The notes beneath the pieces are model-generated. The model ran no database searches, was not told the origin of the DNA, and saw only the letters and a program-made list of their open reading frames with translations. Positions 8,323 through 16,598 of a stretch of 64,000 nt of DNA are shown in pieces (the first letter of the stretch is position 1; every line of letters begins with the position of its first letter). The position numbers were made by a program, and so were the translations under genes. Origin of the DNA: an uncultured Lachnospiraceae bacterium (lineage in GTDB: Bacteria > Bacillota > Clostridia > Lachnospirales > Lachnospiraceae); assembly GCA_900548905.1 (NCBI GenBank), contig URMK01000035.1, forward strand, positions 1 to 64,000. Direction: 5' to 3'.

Positions 8323-8384
8323 CCTCTTTCCTCGTACTTTTCCATCTTATGGGGACACTCCGGCCGTCCGCACAAGAATGAACC

Positions 8385-8409
8385 GGCAGGAGAAAATACT
8401 TCTCCTGCC
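8385..8409. other. Leader hairpin upstream of the MATE gene
   Basis: GGCAGGAGAA (8385-8394) and TTCTCCTGCC (8400-8409) form a perfect 10-bp stem with a 5-nt loop. No T tract follows on either strand, so it is not an obvious intrinsic terminator. It lies 63 bp upstream of the MATE start and could be a leader structure or the 3' end of the dnaJ-like transcript. Confidence 0.5.
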
Positions 8410-8492
8410 AGCTGAATAATGCCGTTATAAATAATAATAGCACAAATTGGACGGGTGTACCAGAGAGAAGTGAGTGGGTAAGCCAGTATCCG

Positions 8493-9500
8493 TCATGCGG
8501 CGCTCCCCTTCTTCCCGCCACGCCGTTCCTTCCCGCACGCCTCTTCAAATTCCTTCAATTTTTCTTTCGCTTCCCGGCTCAGGTTTTTAGGCACCTGGAT
8601 CTGTACGGTAACGTAATGATCCCCGTGTACGTTGGGGTTCTTCATGGATACAATACCTTTTCCTTTCAGCCGAATCTTGCTCCCCGACTGGGTTCCTTCC
8701 CGGATTTTGCACATGAGCGTCCCGGAAAGTGTCTGTACCGGGACTTCTCCGCCCAAAACCGCCGTGGTAAAGGGAATGGATATCGTGGAATACAGATCCA
8801 TGCCCCTGCGCTCAAAGCCGGGCCTGCTGCCCGTCTTTACCTTAAGAAGCAGATCCCCCGGCTCTCCGCCTCCAAGGCCCGGCATCCCTTTTCCCCGAAG
8901 CCTTACGCTCTTTCCGTCCTCAATACCGGCCGGAATATGAACCTGCAGGGACTGCACCTGCCCGTCAGCATTCTGAAGGCTGATGATTTTGTCACAGCCA
9001 AAGGCCGCTTCATCAAAGGTGACTTCCACCTGAGCCTGTAAATCCTGCCCTTTCCTCCGATATTCCCGGCCGGTGAAGGCATTTCCGGTAAAACCGTCCT
9101 CTCCGAAACCATGATAAGAGAAGCCGCCGGATGTTCCCTTCGATTGCCGGAACATGTCACTAAAAATATCGCCGAAAATATCATCCATATCCCCCTGCTC
9201 AAAATGATACTCCCGGTATCCTCCGCCCTGCGGCCCGTTCTTCGCATAAGCGCCCGGATCCGGCGCCGTTCCGTCAAAGGCGGCATGACCAAATCTGTCG
9301 TATAATTTTTTCTTATCCGGATCACTCAGGACGGAATACGCTTCCGTCACTTCTTTAAACTGCCGTTCCGCACGGACATTGCCTGCATTCTGATCCGGAT
9401 GGTACTTTTTCGCAAGCTTCCGGTATGCTTTCTTAATGGTATTATCGTCTGCATTTTTATCTATCCCAAGGATTTCATAATAATCTTTTTTGGCTGCCAT
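8493..9500 (-). CDS. DnaJ-family co-chaperone, CbpA-like (no zinc finger)
   Basis: A 335-residue J-protein. The J domain (residues about 1-70) has the KKYHPDQN motif with the essential HPD that stimulates DnaK ATPase. A Gly/Phe-rich region with GGGYREYHFEQGD follows, then two beta-rich substrate-binding domains (about 135-310). The four CxxCxGxG zinc repeats of true DnaJ are absent, which places it with CbpA-type proteins. I prefer the ATG at 9500 (MAAKKDYYEIL) because GGAAGG is correctly spaced for it; the ATG at 9509 is too close. No CIRCE element is seen; the promoter at 9571-9599 looks like an ordinary sigma-A promoter. Confidence 0.85.
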   Translation of the reverse strand: MAAKKDYYEILGIDKNADDNTIKKAYRKLAKKYHPDQNAGNVRAERQFKEVTEAYSVLSDPDKKKLYDRFGHAAFDGTAPDPGAYAKNGPQGGGYREYHFEQGDMDDIFGDIFSDMFRQSKGTSGGFSYHGFGEDGFTGNAFTGREYRRKGQDLQAQVEVTFDEAAFGCDKIISLQNADGQVQSLQVHIPAGIEDGKSVRLRGKGMPGLGGGEPGDLLLKVKTGSRPGFERRGMDLYSTISIPFTTAVLGGEVPVQTLSGTLMCKIREGTQSGSKIRLKGKGIVSMKNPNVHGDHYVTVQIQVPKNLSREAKEKLKEFEEACGKERRGGKKGSAA

Positions 9501-9570
9501 AGTCATCACCTTCCGTCCTTTTCCTTAGCCCTGAACAACACAAGGTTATAGTTATAATTGTTCTATATGT

Positions 9571-9599
9571 AATATAACACACGTAAACAGATTAATCAA
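9571..9599 (-). promoter_or_regulatory. Promoter of the dnaJ-like gene
   Basis: On the minus strand TTGATT (9594-9599) and TATATT (9571-9576) are separated by 17 bp. The leader to the ATG at 9500 is about 65 nt. The nearby palindrome at 9635-9654 lies upstream of it. Confidence 0.65.
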
Positions 9600-9634
9600 T
9601 AGGTAAAATCTATAATTTTAACCATCACACAAGC

Positions 9635-9654
9635 CTGTATTGCAGACAATACAG
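9635..9654. promoter_or_regulatory. Palindrome between divergent promoters
   Basis: CTGTATTGCAGACAATACAG is an inverted repeat with 8-bp arms and a 4-bp centre. It is placed between the leftward dnaJ-like promoter and the rightward promoter at 9671-9699, a position suited to an operator acting on either. The cognate regulator is unknown. Confidence 0.5.
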
Positions 9655-9670
9655 ATACCCGGACCCCGGA

Positions 9671-9699
9671 TTGCCAACGGATTTTTATAGTGGTATACT
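9671..9699 (+). promoter_or_regulatory. Promoter for the small gene at 9725
   Basis: TTGCCA (9671-9676) and TATACT (9694-9699) are separated by 17 bp. The position shows that a TTG start at 9671 would fall in the -35 box and so is not the real start of the gene. Confidence 0.7.
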
Positions 9700-9724
9700 G
9701 GCAGCAGGAAAAGAGGTGGCTGTT

Positions 9725-9961
9725 ATGGTAATGCTTGATCGGGGATGGGGCTATTTGTGTGACAAAAGCAAGCCGGAACGCAAGGAAGCGTTGTATCAAT
9801 ATGCCGTAAATTATGTGGAACCAGTACTGGAGAACTACCCTGAATTAAAGGGGAAGGTGTATTTGGCGTTAAGAAAACACGGCTTTTTTGCCGAATACGA
9901 TCCGGAATACCGGACGGTTCGCAACCGCACAGACGGAATTTTTTTACCTGGTAAAACCTGA
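9725..9961 (+). CDS. Small protein of unknown function
   Basis: A 78-residue soluble protein, MVMLDRGWGYLCDKSKPER at its start and ending GIFLPGKT. I do not recognise a family. It is rich in Tyr, Lys and Glu, with predicted helices around residues 15-50 and no membrane segment. The ATG at 9725 is chosen because GAGGTGG lies 7-8 nt upstream and the promoter covers the alternative TTG start. The stop codon is embedded in the left arm of a strong terminator, so the gene is a self-contained unit. Confidence 0.65.
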   Translation: MVMLDRGWGYLCDKSKPERKEALYQYAVNYVEPVLENYPELKGKVYLALRKHGFFAEYDPEYRTVRNRTDGIFLPGKT

Positions 9962-9979
9962 CATAACGTGTCAGGTTTT
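9953..9979 (+). terminator. Terminator overlapping the stop codon of the small gene
   Basis: AAAACCTGACA (9953-9963) pairs perfectly with TGTCAGGTTTT (9969-9979) around a 5-nt loop. The TGA stop (9959-9961) is inside the left arm. The T tract is part of the right arm, giving a compact intrinsic terminator. Confidence 0.8.
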
Positions 9980-10087
9980 ATGGTTTATAATGGTGACTAT
10001 AGAAGGTATTATCTGCCGCTAATGGAAATAAGAAGTGTTAATTAAGAAGCAAACAGTAACATTAAATTATTACAAAGGAGCATACAA

Positions 10088-10684
10088 ATGAATATTCGAA
10101 AAGAGTTAGAAAAGGCAGTGGGAAGCAAGGAAGAAATTCAATTATATGATTTAAACATCGACCCGTTGGAAATCAAGGCCGTCATGATAAATGAGGTTGT
10201 TCCGGCCGATCCTTCCCAGGATTTTTACGGACAGGCCGATGCGGACTATTTGTCGACAACAATACCTCTTTTTCAGAAAGCAGGACTTCCGGTAACGGAT
10301 ATACAGGACATCCTGCAGATGGGCATCTACATTACAAACGCAGTGAAAACGCCCAAATCCGGTTATACGGTCGAAAAAAGCAGTATTGAGAACAGTCTGC
10401 CCTATTTGGAACAGGAACTTGCCTTGTTCCCGGACTTAAAAGTGATTATGCTTATGGGAGACGTTGCAAAAAAAGCATTCAACATGATCGCCAAAAAAGC
10501 GACAAAGAAAAATGCCGTCCCTGCCGTCTCTACCTATAAGCTCCGAAGCAGTGAAATCTACTATGGGAATATCCGGATAATGCCTTCTTATATTATGACC
10601 GGCGGCAATATTTTAATTGAGAAATCCAAAGTGGAAATGGCTTCCGCGGACATTGCCGAAATGGCCCGTCTGATCCGGCAGTAA
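10088..10684 (+). CDS. Uracil-DNA-glycosylase-superfamily-like protein
   Basis: A 198-residue soluble protein. The arrangement IKAVMINEVVPADPSQDFYG near residues 30-50, ITNAVKTPKSGY in the middle and VIMLMGDVAKKAF near residues 118-130 resembles the UDG-like superfamily: the motif-1 loop, the N-terminal catalytic segment and a beta-strand followed by a Gly-rich turn. True UDG motifs are degenerate, so activity on uracil is uncertain. AAAGGAG precedes the ATG. It stands alone between two terminators. Confidence 0.5.
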   Translation: MNIRKELEKAVGSKEEIQLYDLNIDPLEIKAVMINEVVPADPSQDFYGQADADYLSTTIPLFQKAGLPVTDIQDILQMGIYITNAVKTPKSGYTVEKSSIENSLPYLEQELALFPDLKVIMLMGDVAKKAFNMIAKKATKKNAVPAVSTYKLRSSEIYYGNIRIMPSYIMTGGNILIEKSKVEMASADIAEMARLIRQ

Positions 10685-10747
10685 AAAGCATGGATTTACC
10701 AGGTACCGGATACATCCGTACCTGCAGCAGGCAAAACGGTTCGCCGC

Positions 10748-10772
10748 AAAAAACGCGGACCGCTTTGTCCGC
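10748..10772 (-). terminator. Terminator of the small membrane-protein gene
   Basis: On the minus strand GCGGAC-AAAGCG-GTCCGC (10772 to 10755) is followed by G and six T (10748-10753). It lies 48 bp beyond the stop codon at 10820. Confidence 0.8.
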
Positions 10773-10819
10773 AGGCCGAAACCTGCAGTTACTACCATAT
10801 CACCGGTTTCTATTGCCTG

Positions 10820-11197
10820 TTAAAACAGATTGGGAATTGTCACAAAAACCGTGTAGAATCCATACAGCATACCTATCAATGTGAGAATAAGAAAAAACAA
10901 CAGGATATTTTTTATTGTATGGATATCATTGCATAGACCAAAGAACATATCTTCTTTATCTGGCTTTTGCATTTCTGCCGCCTTCTGTTGCTCTACTGTA
11001 TTCTCTTCCGCTTCCGTTTCTGCTGTATTTCGGTCTAATTCCGTCCTGTCGGAATGTAAAATATCCGATGCCACTTTCATAGCAATATCTGTATAACCAT
11101 TTTCCGGTTCGATGATTTGGGCTAATTTGTCATCCGGCATTTTAATGAACTGTGCATATAACCGTTTATATTCTTTAGAATCTCCTGACTGCAGCAT
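10820..11197 (-). CDS. Small protein with a C-terminal membrane anchor
   Basis: A 125-residue protein of unknown function. Residues 1-90 are acidic and soluble (MLQSGDSKEYKRLYAQF, then a Glu-rich stretch with AETEAEENTVEQQKAAEM). Residues about 96-120 form one hydrophobic segment, NILLFFLILTLIGMLYGFY, so the protein is a probable C-tail-anchored membrane protein with its bulk in the cytoplasm. AGAGGGGG precedes the ATG. A -10-like TATAAT on the minus strand at 11244-11249 suggests its own promoter. No family name can be given. Confidence 0.65.
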   Translation of the reverse strand: MLQSGDSKEYKRLYAQFIKMPDDKLAQIIEPENGYTDIAMKVASDILHSDRTELDRNTAETEAEENTVEQQKAAEMQKPDKEDMFFGLCNDIHTIKNILLFFLILTLIGMLYGFYTVFVTIPNLF

Positions 11198-11265
11198 ACT
11201 GTTTGTTCCCCCTCTTTTTTATTTTTCTTTCAAGCACAGATCCATTATAACAGTAAGCAGCCGTT

Positions 11266-13506
11266 TCAGGAACATATTTTCCGCAAGCTTTCCGCCGTGA
11301 GCGTTTCTGCATGCAGAATCATGTCCTCCGGTGTTCCTGTGAATACAATCTCCCCTCCGTTTGTCCCTCCATCAGGGCCGACATCAATGATCCAATCCGC
11401 CTGCTTCATCACATCCAGGTTATGTTCAATGACAATAAGGGTATTTCCTTTGGAAACGATGGTATCAAACAGCTTGAGGAGCTTTTGGATATCAGAGGGA
11501 TGCAGCCCTGTGGTAGGCTCATCCATCACAATGATATTTCCCTTCTTCCCCAGGTTCTTTGCCAGCTTCAGTCTCTGCCGCTCCCCTCCCGACAGGGTAC
11601 TGAGCGGCTGTCCCAGCGTAAGATAGGACAGACCTGCCTGATCCAGGAGCTTTATCTGCCGTGTGATTTTAGGATTGTCGAAGAACGTCATGGCTTCGGA
11701 GGCCGTCAGGTTTAAAATCTCCACAATATTCTTTCCCTTGCAGGTACACGCCAGCGCTTCTTTGCTGTACCGGCTTCCGCCGCAGGCTTCACACTCCGTA
11801 ACGATGGGATCCATAAACGCCAGTTCCGTCACTATTACCCCTTTTCCGGCACATACCGGGCAGGCTCCGACGGAATTGAAGCTGAACAGCCCTTCTTCTT
11901 TTCCATTCTCTTCTGCCATAAGCCTTCTGATTTCATCAAAGAAACCCAGATAAGAGGCGGGCGTGGAACGGTTCGTTGCGGTTATCGGGCCCTGGTCGAT
12001 TAAAACGGTTTCCTCCGCGTATTTCTTCGCAAATATCTTCGTAATCAGCGTGCTTTTCCCGGAACCTGCCACTCCTGTCACAACAGTCATAATGCCCAGC
12101 GGGATATCCACATCTATATTTTTCAGGTTATGGAGGGAGGCCTGGCGTACCGGGAGGCTCCCTGTCATCCTCCGGAAATGCTGTTTTACCGGCAGGGATG
12201 CGCGCAGCGCCCGCCCTGTCAGGGTATCTGCACTGGCAAGCGCTTCATAGCTTCCTGAAAAAACAATTTCTCCGCCCTGCCTCCCCGCCTGCGGTCCGAC
12301 CTCAATTACATGATCCGCAATGGATATTACATCCTTGTCATGCTCTACCACCAAAACGGTATTTCCCTTGTCCCTCAGCCGGATCAGAAGCTGATTCATA
12401 CGGTAAACGTCCCTGGGGTGCAGACCGATGCTTGGTTCGTCGAAAATATAGGTCATACCGGTGAGGTTGCTTCCCATATACCGCACCAGCTTCAGCCGCT
12501 GCGCTTCCCCGCCGGAAAGAGAGGAGGATTCCCGGCCCAGGTGCAGATAGGGCAGGCCGATTTCTATCATACGATCCAGCCCGTCCATCAGTGTCTGTAC
12601 TACAAGATCCACATTTTTATCGGAAATGCGGGAAAGGATTTCCCGCAGCCGGGTAAGCTCCATATCACACAGATCCGCAATGGAAAATCCATTGATTTTA
12701 CAGGCGAGGGCGGCTTCATTCAGACGTTTCCCGCGGCAGGCAGGACATTTGGCTTCTGTGATCAGTTCCCGTGCCTTTTTCTGGGTATGCCTGCTTTTTC
12801 CGCTGATATCCCGGTTTAAAAAGGTGTCCTTATATTTGTTGTACAGACCTGTCACTTTCGGATTTTCCGTTTCGCCGCCCCTGATCCGGGAACCGTACAG
12901 AAGAAGATTGTATTCCTCCTTGGAATATTCCCGGAGCGGCTTGTCCGGATCAAACAGGCCGGACTGTGCATACTGCTTCCAGTACCATGTTCCGGGTTTA
13001 AAAAGAGAGTCCCTGACACAGCCTTCGTTCCATGATTTCTCCGGTTCAAGGAGGCTTTCCATATCGATTTCGGCTATTTTCCCAAGGCCGGAGCAGGTCT
13101 TACACATTCCGGAGGGGTCATTAAAGGAAAAACAGGAGGATGTCCCGGCGCCGGGTATCCCGATTCTGGAAAACAAAAGGCGAAGGCCGGAATACAGGTC
13201 ACTGATCGTACCCACAGTGGAACGGGCATTCCCTCCGAGAGGAGCCTGATCCACTATGACGGAAGCCGTCAGATTAGCGATCAGCTCCGCATGAGGTTTT
13301 CTGAACTTGGGCAGCCTTCCCTGCACATAGGCCGGGTAGGTTGCATTCATCTGCCGCTGTGCTTCCGCCGCGAGGGTATCGAATACAATACTGGATTTCC
13401 CGGATCCGGATACCCCGGCGAATACGGTGATTTTCCCCTTGGGGATAGTAAATGAGATGTTTTTCAGGTTATTCTGTGTGAGTCCTTTGACTATGATATC
13501 AGGCAT
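11266..13506 (-). CDS. Short UvrA paralogue (ABC ATPase, class II/III type)
   Basis: A 746-residue ABC ATPase related to excinuclease subunit A. Each half carries a P-loop (GVSGSGKSS at 31-39, GVAGSGKST) and an LSGGE signature (LSGGEAQRLKL, LSGGERQRLKL), followed by the Walker B IIVMDEPTTGLH in the second half. Zinc CxxC pairs are present (CKTC, CPAC, CPVC, CEAC). At about 750 rather than 940 residues it lacks much of the UvrB-interaction insert, as in UvrA2/DrrC-type proteins linked to drug tolerance. The ATG at 13506 has GAGG well spaced; the upstream ATG at 13575 has no ribosome site. Confidence 0.85.
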   Translation of the reverse strand: MPDIIVKGLTQNNLKNISFTIPKGKITVFAGVSGSGKSSIVFDTLAAEAQRQMNATYPAYVQGRLPKFRKPHAELIANLTASVIVDQAPLGGNARSTVGTISDLYSGLRLLFSRIGIPGAGTSSCFSFNDPSGMCKTCSGLGKIAEIDMESLLEPEKSWNEGCVRDSLFKPGTWYWKQYAQSGLFDPDKPLREYSKEEYNLLLYGSRIRGGETENPKVTGLYNKYKDTFLNRDISGKSRHTQKKARELITEAKCPACRGKRLNEAALACKINGFSIADLCDMELTRLREILSRISDKNVDLVVQTLMDGLDRMIEIGLPYLHLGRESSSLSGGEAQRLKLVRYMGSNLTGMTYIFDEPSIGLHPRDVYRMNQLLIRLRDKGNTVLVVEHDKDVISIADHVIEVGPQAGRQGGEIVFSGSYEALASADTLTGRALRASLPVKQHFRRMTGSLPVRQASLHNLKNIDVDIPLGIMTVVTGVAGSGKSTLITKIFAKKYAEETVLIDQGPITATNRSTPASYLGFFDEIRRLMAEENGKEEGLFSFNSVGACPVCAGKGVIVTELAFMDPIVTECEACGGSRYSKEALACTCKGKNIVEILNLTASEAMTFFDNPKITRQIKLLDQAGLSYLTLGQPLSTLSGGERQRLKLAKNLGKKGNIIVMDEPTTGLHPSDIQKLLKLFDTIVSKGNTLIVIEHNLDVMKQADWIIDVGPDGGTNGGEIVFTGTPEDMILHAETLTAESLRKICS

Positions 13507-13639
13507 GGTTTCCTCTTCCTTCCCGGGAACTGCGCGTATCCCGTCCGCTTTGAATCGTTTGCTGTAATCATTCATTATACGTACTTACAGGAAACCATTC
13601 CTGACATTTTCTGCTGAGTTTTGTCCGCACCTTTTGTGT

Positions 13640-13957
13640 TTACAGAAACTTTATCTGCGCATCCGCAGGCAGGGCCAGCCTGCATTCCACTTCCGCACAT
13701 TTAATAATTCCTGCAATCACCGGACAGGCTGCATGAATCGGGAAATGTTCTCCCGCATATTCAAACAGCGGGCCATGCCCCGGTTTCACAAGGCAAAGCT
13801 CAAATGCGTCAAACGTATCCCCCAGTTCTTCCATCATTTTCCTGACGCTTTCACATCCTGATTGGACTGTTATTTTTACTTCTTCCTGATCTTCGGAAAC
13901 CGCCTCCACTTTTGTTGTAAATCCGCAGATACCCGGCTGAATCTGTACAGTTGTCAT
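13640..13957 (-). CDS. Small conserved cysteine-containing protein
   Basis: A 105-residue soluble protein. The N-terminus TTVQIQPGICGFTTKVEA and the ACPVIAGIIKCAEVECRLALP segment hold most of its cysteines, about six in all, suggesting a metal or disulfide site. It resembles small proteins that I recall annotated as DUF6951, but I cannot verify that name. AAAGGAG is well placed before the ATG. It has no obvious operon partner: the UvrA-like gene starts 133 bp further on and the arabinofuranosidase lies upstream across a 177-bp gap. Confidence 0.6.
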   Translation of the reverse strand: MTTVQIQPGICGFTTKVEAVSEDQEEVKITVQSGCESVRKMMEELGDTFDAFELCLVKPGHGPLFEYAGEHFPIHAACPVIAGIIKCAEVECRLALPADAQIKFL

Positions 13958-14134
13958 TTTCCTTTTCTCCTTTATGTTATTCTTATCTAAAAATAAATCT
14001 TCTGCAGCCGTTCGGACTTATCTGAACGGTTACGATCTTCTCTCTTCATGATAAGCCTTATGGGATATCTGTCTTGTAATTATATTGGTAATCTATAAAT
14101 TTTTTTGGATTTTCCGACGGGATTTCTTTTCCTT

Positions 14135-15622
14135 TTACTTTACTATTCTCGCTTCTATTGTCACGACTCCGGCCCTTGGCACTGTGAATTCACGGTTCAA
14201 ATCCACACTCTGTGTGCGCACCGTCACCCGATTCGGTTCCTCAAAGGTGTTATGGGCATGATAATCCTCCTCGGCAAGCACCTGCATCAGCGCCGTCCCT
14301 TCCAGCTGTTTTCCAACCGGTGTCAGGCAGAGCGAAGCATCCTGCTGTGCGGATAAATTGGCAATGGTTATGGTTACCATATCGTCTTTATAGGAAGCCG
14401 ACACGGACAGATTCTCAATCTCCTCTTCTGTTTCCTCCCTGCCGATAAAAGGAATCCGTTCCTTTTCCACCGCCGTACGGATAGCTTCCGCCCCCTGGTG
14501 CCCTTTGTACATATCGAAAACATGATATGTTGGGGTTACGATACAATGCTCTCCCGATGCCAGGAACAGCGCGTGCAGATTATTTACAAGCTGTGCCACA
14601 TTCGCCATGAGAATCTTCTCACAATGGTTATTGAAAATATTCAGTGTCAGGGCCGCGACAACCGCATCCCTCATGGTACTCTGCTGCTCAAACAGGTTAT
14701 ATCCCCTGCTGGGGCCGGAACCGTCCGGATGCCAGCAGCCCCATTCATCTATCACCAGCTTTGCATGTTCCTGCATGCCATAGGCTTCCACAATGCTCCA
14801 GTGTCTCTTCAGTATCTCTTCCATACGAAGCGCCTGTTGTAACTGCTGATACCATTCATCCCGGGAAAAGTCCACGGGATCTCCGGCAAATCCGCAGTAA
14901 TAGTGCAAGGACAGGCCGTGCATATGCTTTTCGGAACTGTCCATGGTTTCCAGAAAATTTTTCGTCCAGGCATAGTCATCCCCATTGGGGCCGCAGGCGA
15001 TCAGCACCTTTTCGTTCTGCATGTTGTCCGCCTGGGAGGAGAATCTCCTGAATTCATGGGCATACTGCTGCGGAGTCATATTACCGCCCCCGCCCCAGTT
15101 TTCATTGCCAATTCCCCAGTATTTCACATCGAAGGGAGCGGGATGGCCGTTTTGTGCCCGTTCGTCTGCAAGGCTGGTTGTCCCCGCCGGGGAATTGCAG
15201 TAATCCATCCAACTGCGGATATGGAGGGGAGAGACAGAAGTCAGATTCGCCGCAAAGTAGGGTTGTGTTCCCACCTGTTCGCAGAAATCCATGAATTCGT
15301 GGGTCCCCACTTCATTTGTCTCATATCTCCCATCCCAGTTCGTCCACCAGTTGGGGCGTACCGGCCTTTTGCTTCCGATGCCGTCCCGCCAGTCATACGT
15401 TTCCGCAAAGCAGCCTCCCGGCCATCGGAGTACCGGGGGATGAATCGCTTTGAATTTATCAATCAGGAATTTGCGGAAGCCGTTTGTATTCTCCACGGGG
15501 GAAGCTTTTCCCACCCACATGCCGTCATAAATGACACCTCCGATATGTTCTGCAAAATGGCCGTATATCTCCGGCGCAATGGTTCCCAGTTCCTCCGGAA
15601 ACATTAAATAAAGTTTTTTCAC
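14135..15622 (-). CDS. abfA: GH51 alpha-L-arabinofuranosidase (cluster A)
   Basis: A 495-residue intracellular retaining exo-arabinofuranosidase, releasing arabinose from arabinan or arabinoxylan oligosaccharides. PEIYGHFAEHIGGVIYDG at the start, LRWPGGCFAETYDW (66-79), acid/base Glu174 in GIGNENWGGG and nucleophile Glu293 in VIDEWGCWHPDG are the GH51 landmarks. Length and lack of signal peptide fit the AbfA group. The start is a GTG at 15622 with AAGAGG upstream. It is the last gene of the cluster A transporter operon, 20 bp behind a permease, indicating that the transporter imports arabinose-containing oligosaccharides. Confidence 0.93.
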   Translation of the reverse strand: MKKLYLMFPEELGTIAPEIYGHFAEHIGGVIYDGMWVGKASPVENTNGFRKFLIDKFKAIHPPVLRWPGGCFAETYDWRDGIGSKRPVRPNWWTNWDGRYETNEVGTHEFMDFCEQVGTQPYFAANLTSVSPLHIRSWMDYCNSPAGTTSLADERAQNGHPAPFDVKYWGIGNENWGGGGNMTPQQYAHEFRRFSSQADNMQNEKVLIACGPNGDDYAWTKNFLETMDSSEKHMHGLSLHYYCGFAGDPVDFSRDEWYQQLQQALRMEEILKRHWSIVEAYGMQEHAKLVIDEWGCWHPDGSGPSRGYNLFEQQSTMRDAVVAALTLNIFNNHCEKILMANVAQLVNNLHALFLASGEHCIVTPTYHVFDMYKGHQGAEAIRTAVEKERIPFIGREETEEEIENLSVSASYKDDMVTITIANLSAQQDASLCLTPVGKQLEGTALMQVLAEEDYHAHNTFEEPNRVTVRTQSVDLNREFTVPRAGVVTIEARIVK

Positions 15623-15642
15623 TTGTTCCTCTTTCCTCTCTG

Positions 15643-16530
15643 TTATTCTTTCACCGATCCCAACGTCAGACCGGACACAAAAAACCGCTGCATGAAGGGA
15701 TAGAAAATGACGATAGGCAGTGACGCCACCACTACCTTGGCTGCATTGAAGGTTTTTAATGAAGTCAGTACCTCCAGTTCTTCCGCCGTCAGGGAGGAAC
15801 TGGACACATCGATATTCGAATTGGTCAGCGTCTGGATATAGCTCTGCAGAGGCATATTGCTGGGCGTATTCATGAGCAGCAGCCCGTCAAAGAAGTTATT
15901 CCAGTGGCCCACAACGGAGAACACGGTTACCGTGGCTATTGCGGGCAGCGCCAGGGGCACACAGATCTTCATCATCATCTGGACCGGATTGATTCCGTCC
16001 AGAAGTGCCGATTCCTTGATTTCCTTTGGAAGGTTGCGGAAGAAATTCATCAGAAGGATGGTATTGTATACCGGAAGCGCCCCGGGAATGACCAGCGCCC
16101 ATATGGAGTCCATCAGGCCTGTGGCCTTGATAATAAAGTACCAGGGCACAAGGCTTGCCCCGAACATCATGGCAAATATCAGAAACCACATATAGACCTT
16201 ACGTCCGGGAAAATCCTTCTCATCCTGGGACAGGGCGAAGGCGGTGATCACCGTAAGAACCAGGTTCAGCCCTCCTCCCAGCACCACTCTTTGTATGGAT
16301 ATCCACATCGCCTGCATGAATTTGGCGTCTGTAAGCAGTACCTTGTAAGGGGAAAAGGACAGCTCCACAGGCCATAAGTACACTCTGCCCGCCAGAGCCG
16401 CATTTTTACTGCTTAAGGACAGTGCCACCACATGCATGATCGGTATCAGGCAGCTTAAGCCGAACAGTACGAGCAATACCAGCACCACAGCATCGAATGC
16501 CCGGTTTTTCCATGATTTATATTTTTTCAT
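15643..16530 (-). CDS. Sugar ABC transporter permease, LplC/YtcP type
   Basis: A 295-residue inner permease with six membrane segments, starting KYKSWKNRAFDAVVLVLLV. The cytoplasmic EAA-like loop reads SALLDGINPVQMMMKICVPL near residue 195, which docks the ATPase. It belongs to the carbohydrate-uptake CUT1 family, LplC/YtcP branch, which pairs with LplB-type permeases and large LplA binding proteins. No ATPase gene is nearby, so a shared MsmK/UgpC-type ATPase elsewhere is expected. It lies between the LplB permease (68 bp) and the GH51 gene (20 bp). Confidence 0.9.
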   Translation of the reverse strand: MKKYKSWKNRAFDAVVLVLLVLFGLSCLIPIMHVVALSLSSKNAALAGRVYLWPVELSFSPYKVLLTDAKFMQAMWISIQRVVLGGGLNLVLTVITAFALSQDEKDFPGRKVYMWFLIFAMMFGASLVPWYFIIKATGLMDSIWALVIPGALPVYNTILLMNFFRNLPKEIKESALLDGINPVQMMMKICVPLALPAIATVTVFSVVGHWNNFFDGLLLMNTPSNMPLQSYIQTLTNSNIDVSSSSLTAEELEVLTSLKTFNAAKVVVASLPIVIFYPFMQRFFVSGLTLGSVKE

Positions 16531-16598
16531 ATTTCCTCTTTTCCGCTGCCGGAGAACAGCTGTTGCATAGCGGCTGAAAGCCCGTCACTTTCAATCCC

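Noticed and set aside
8288..8548. 86-codon minus-strand frame overlapping the dnaJ-like and MATE genes
   Set aside because: It overlaps both ends and has no ribosome site or domain; the gap contains only a hairpin.
9500..9670. CIRCE/HrcA control of the dnaJ-like gene
   Set aside because: No TTAGCACTC-N9-GAGTGCTAA pattern is present; the 9635-9654 palindrome has a different sequence.
9671..9724. TTG start 18 codons upstream of the small gene at 9725
   Set aside because: The TTG is the first triplet of the -35 box (TTGCCA) and the -10 box lies within the extension, so this part is not transcribed.
10700..10724. Hairpin after the UDG-like gene as a terminator
   Set aside because: The stem is bulged and is not followed by a T run; a minus-strand terminator lies close by instead.
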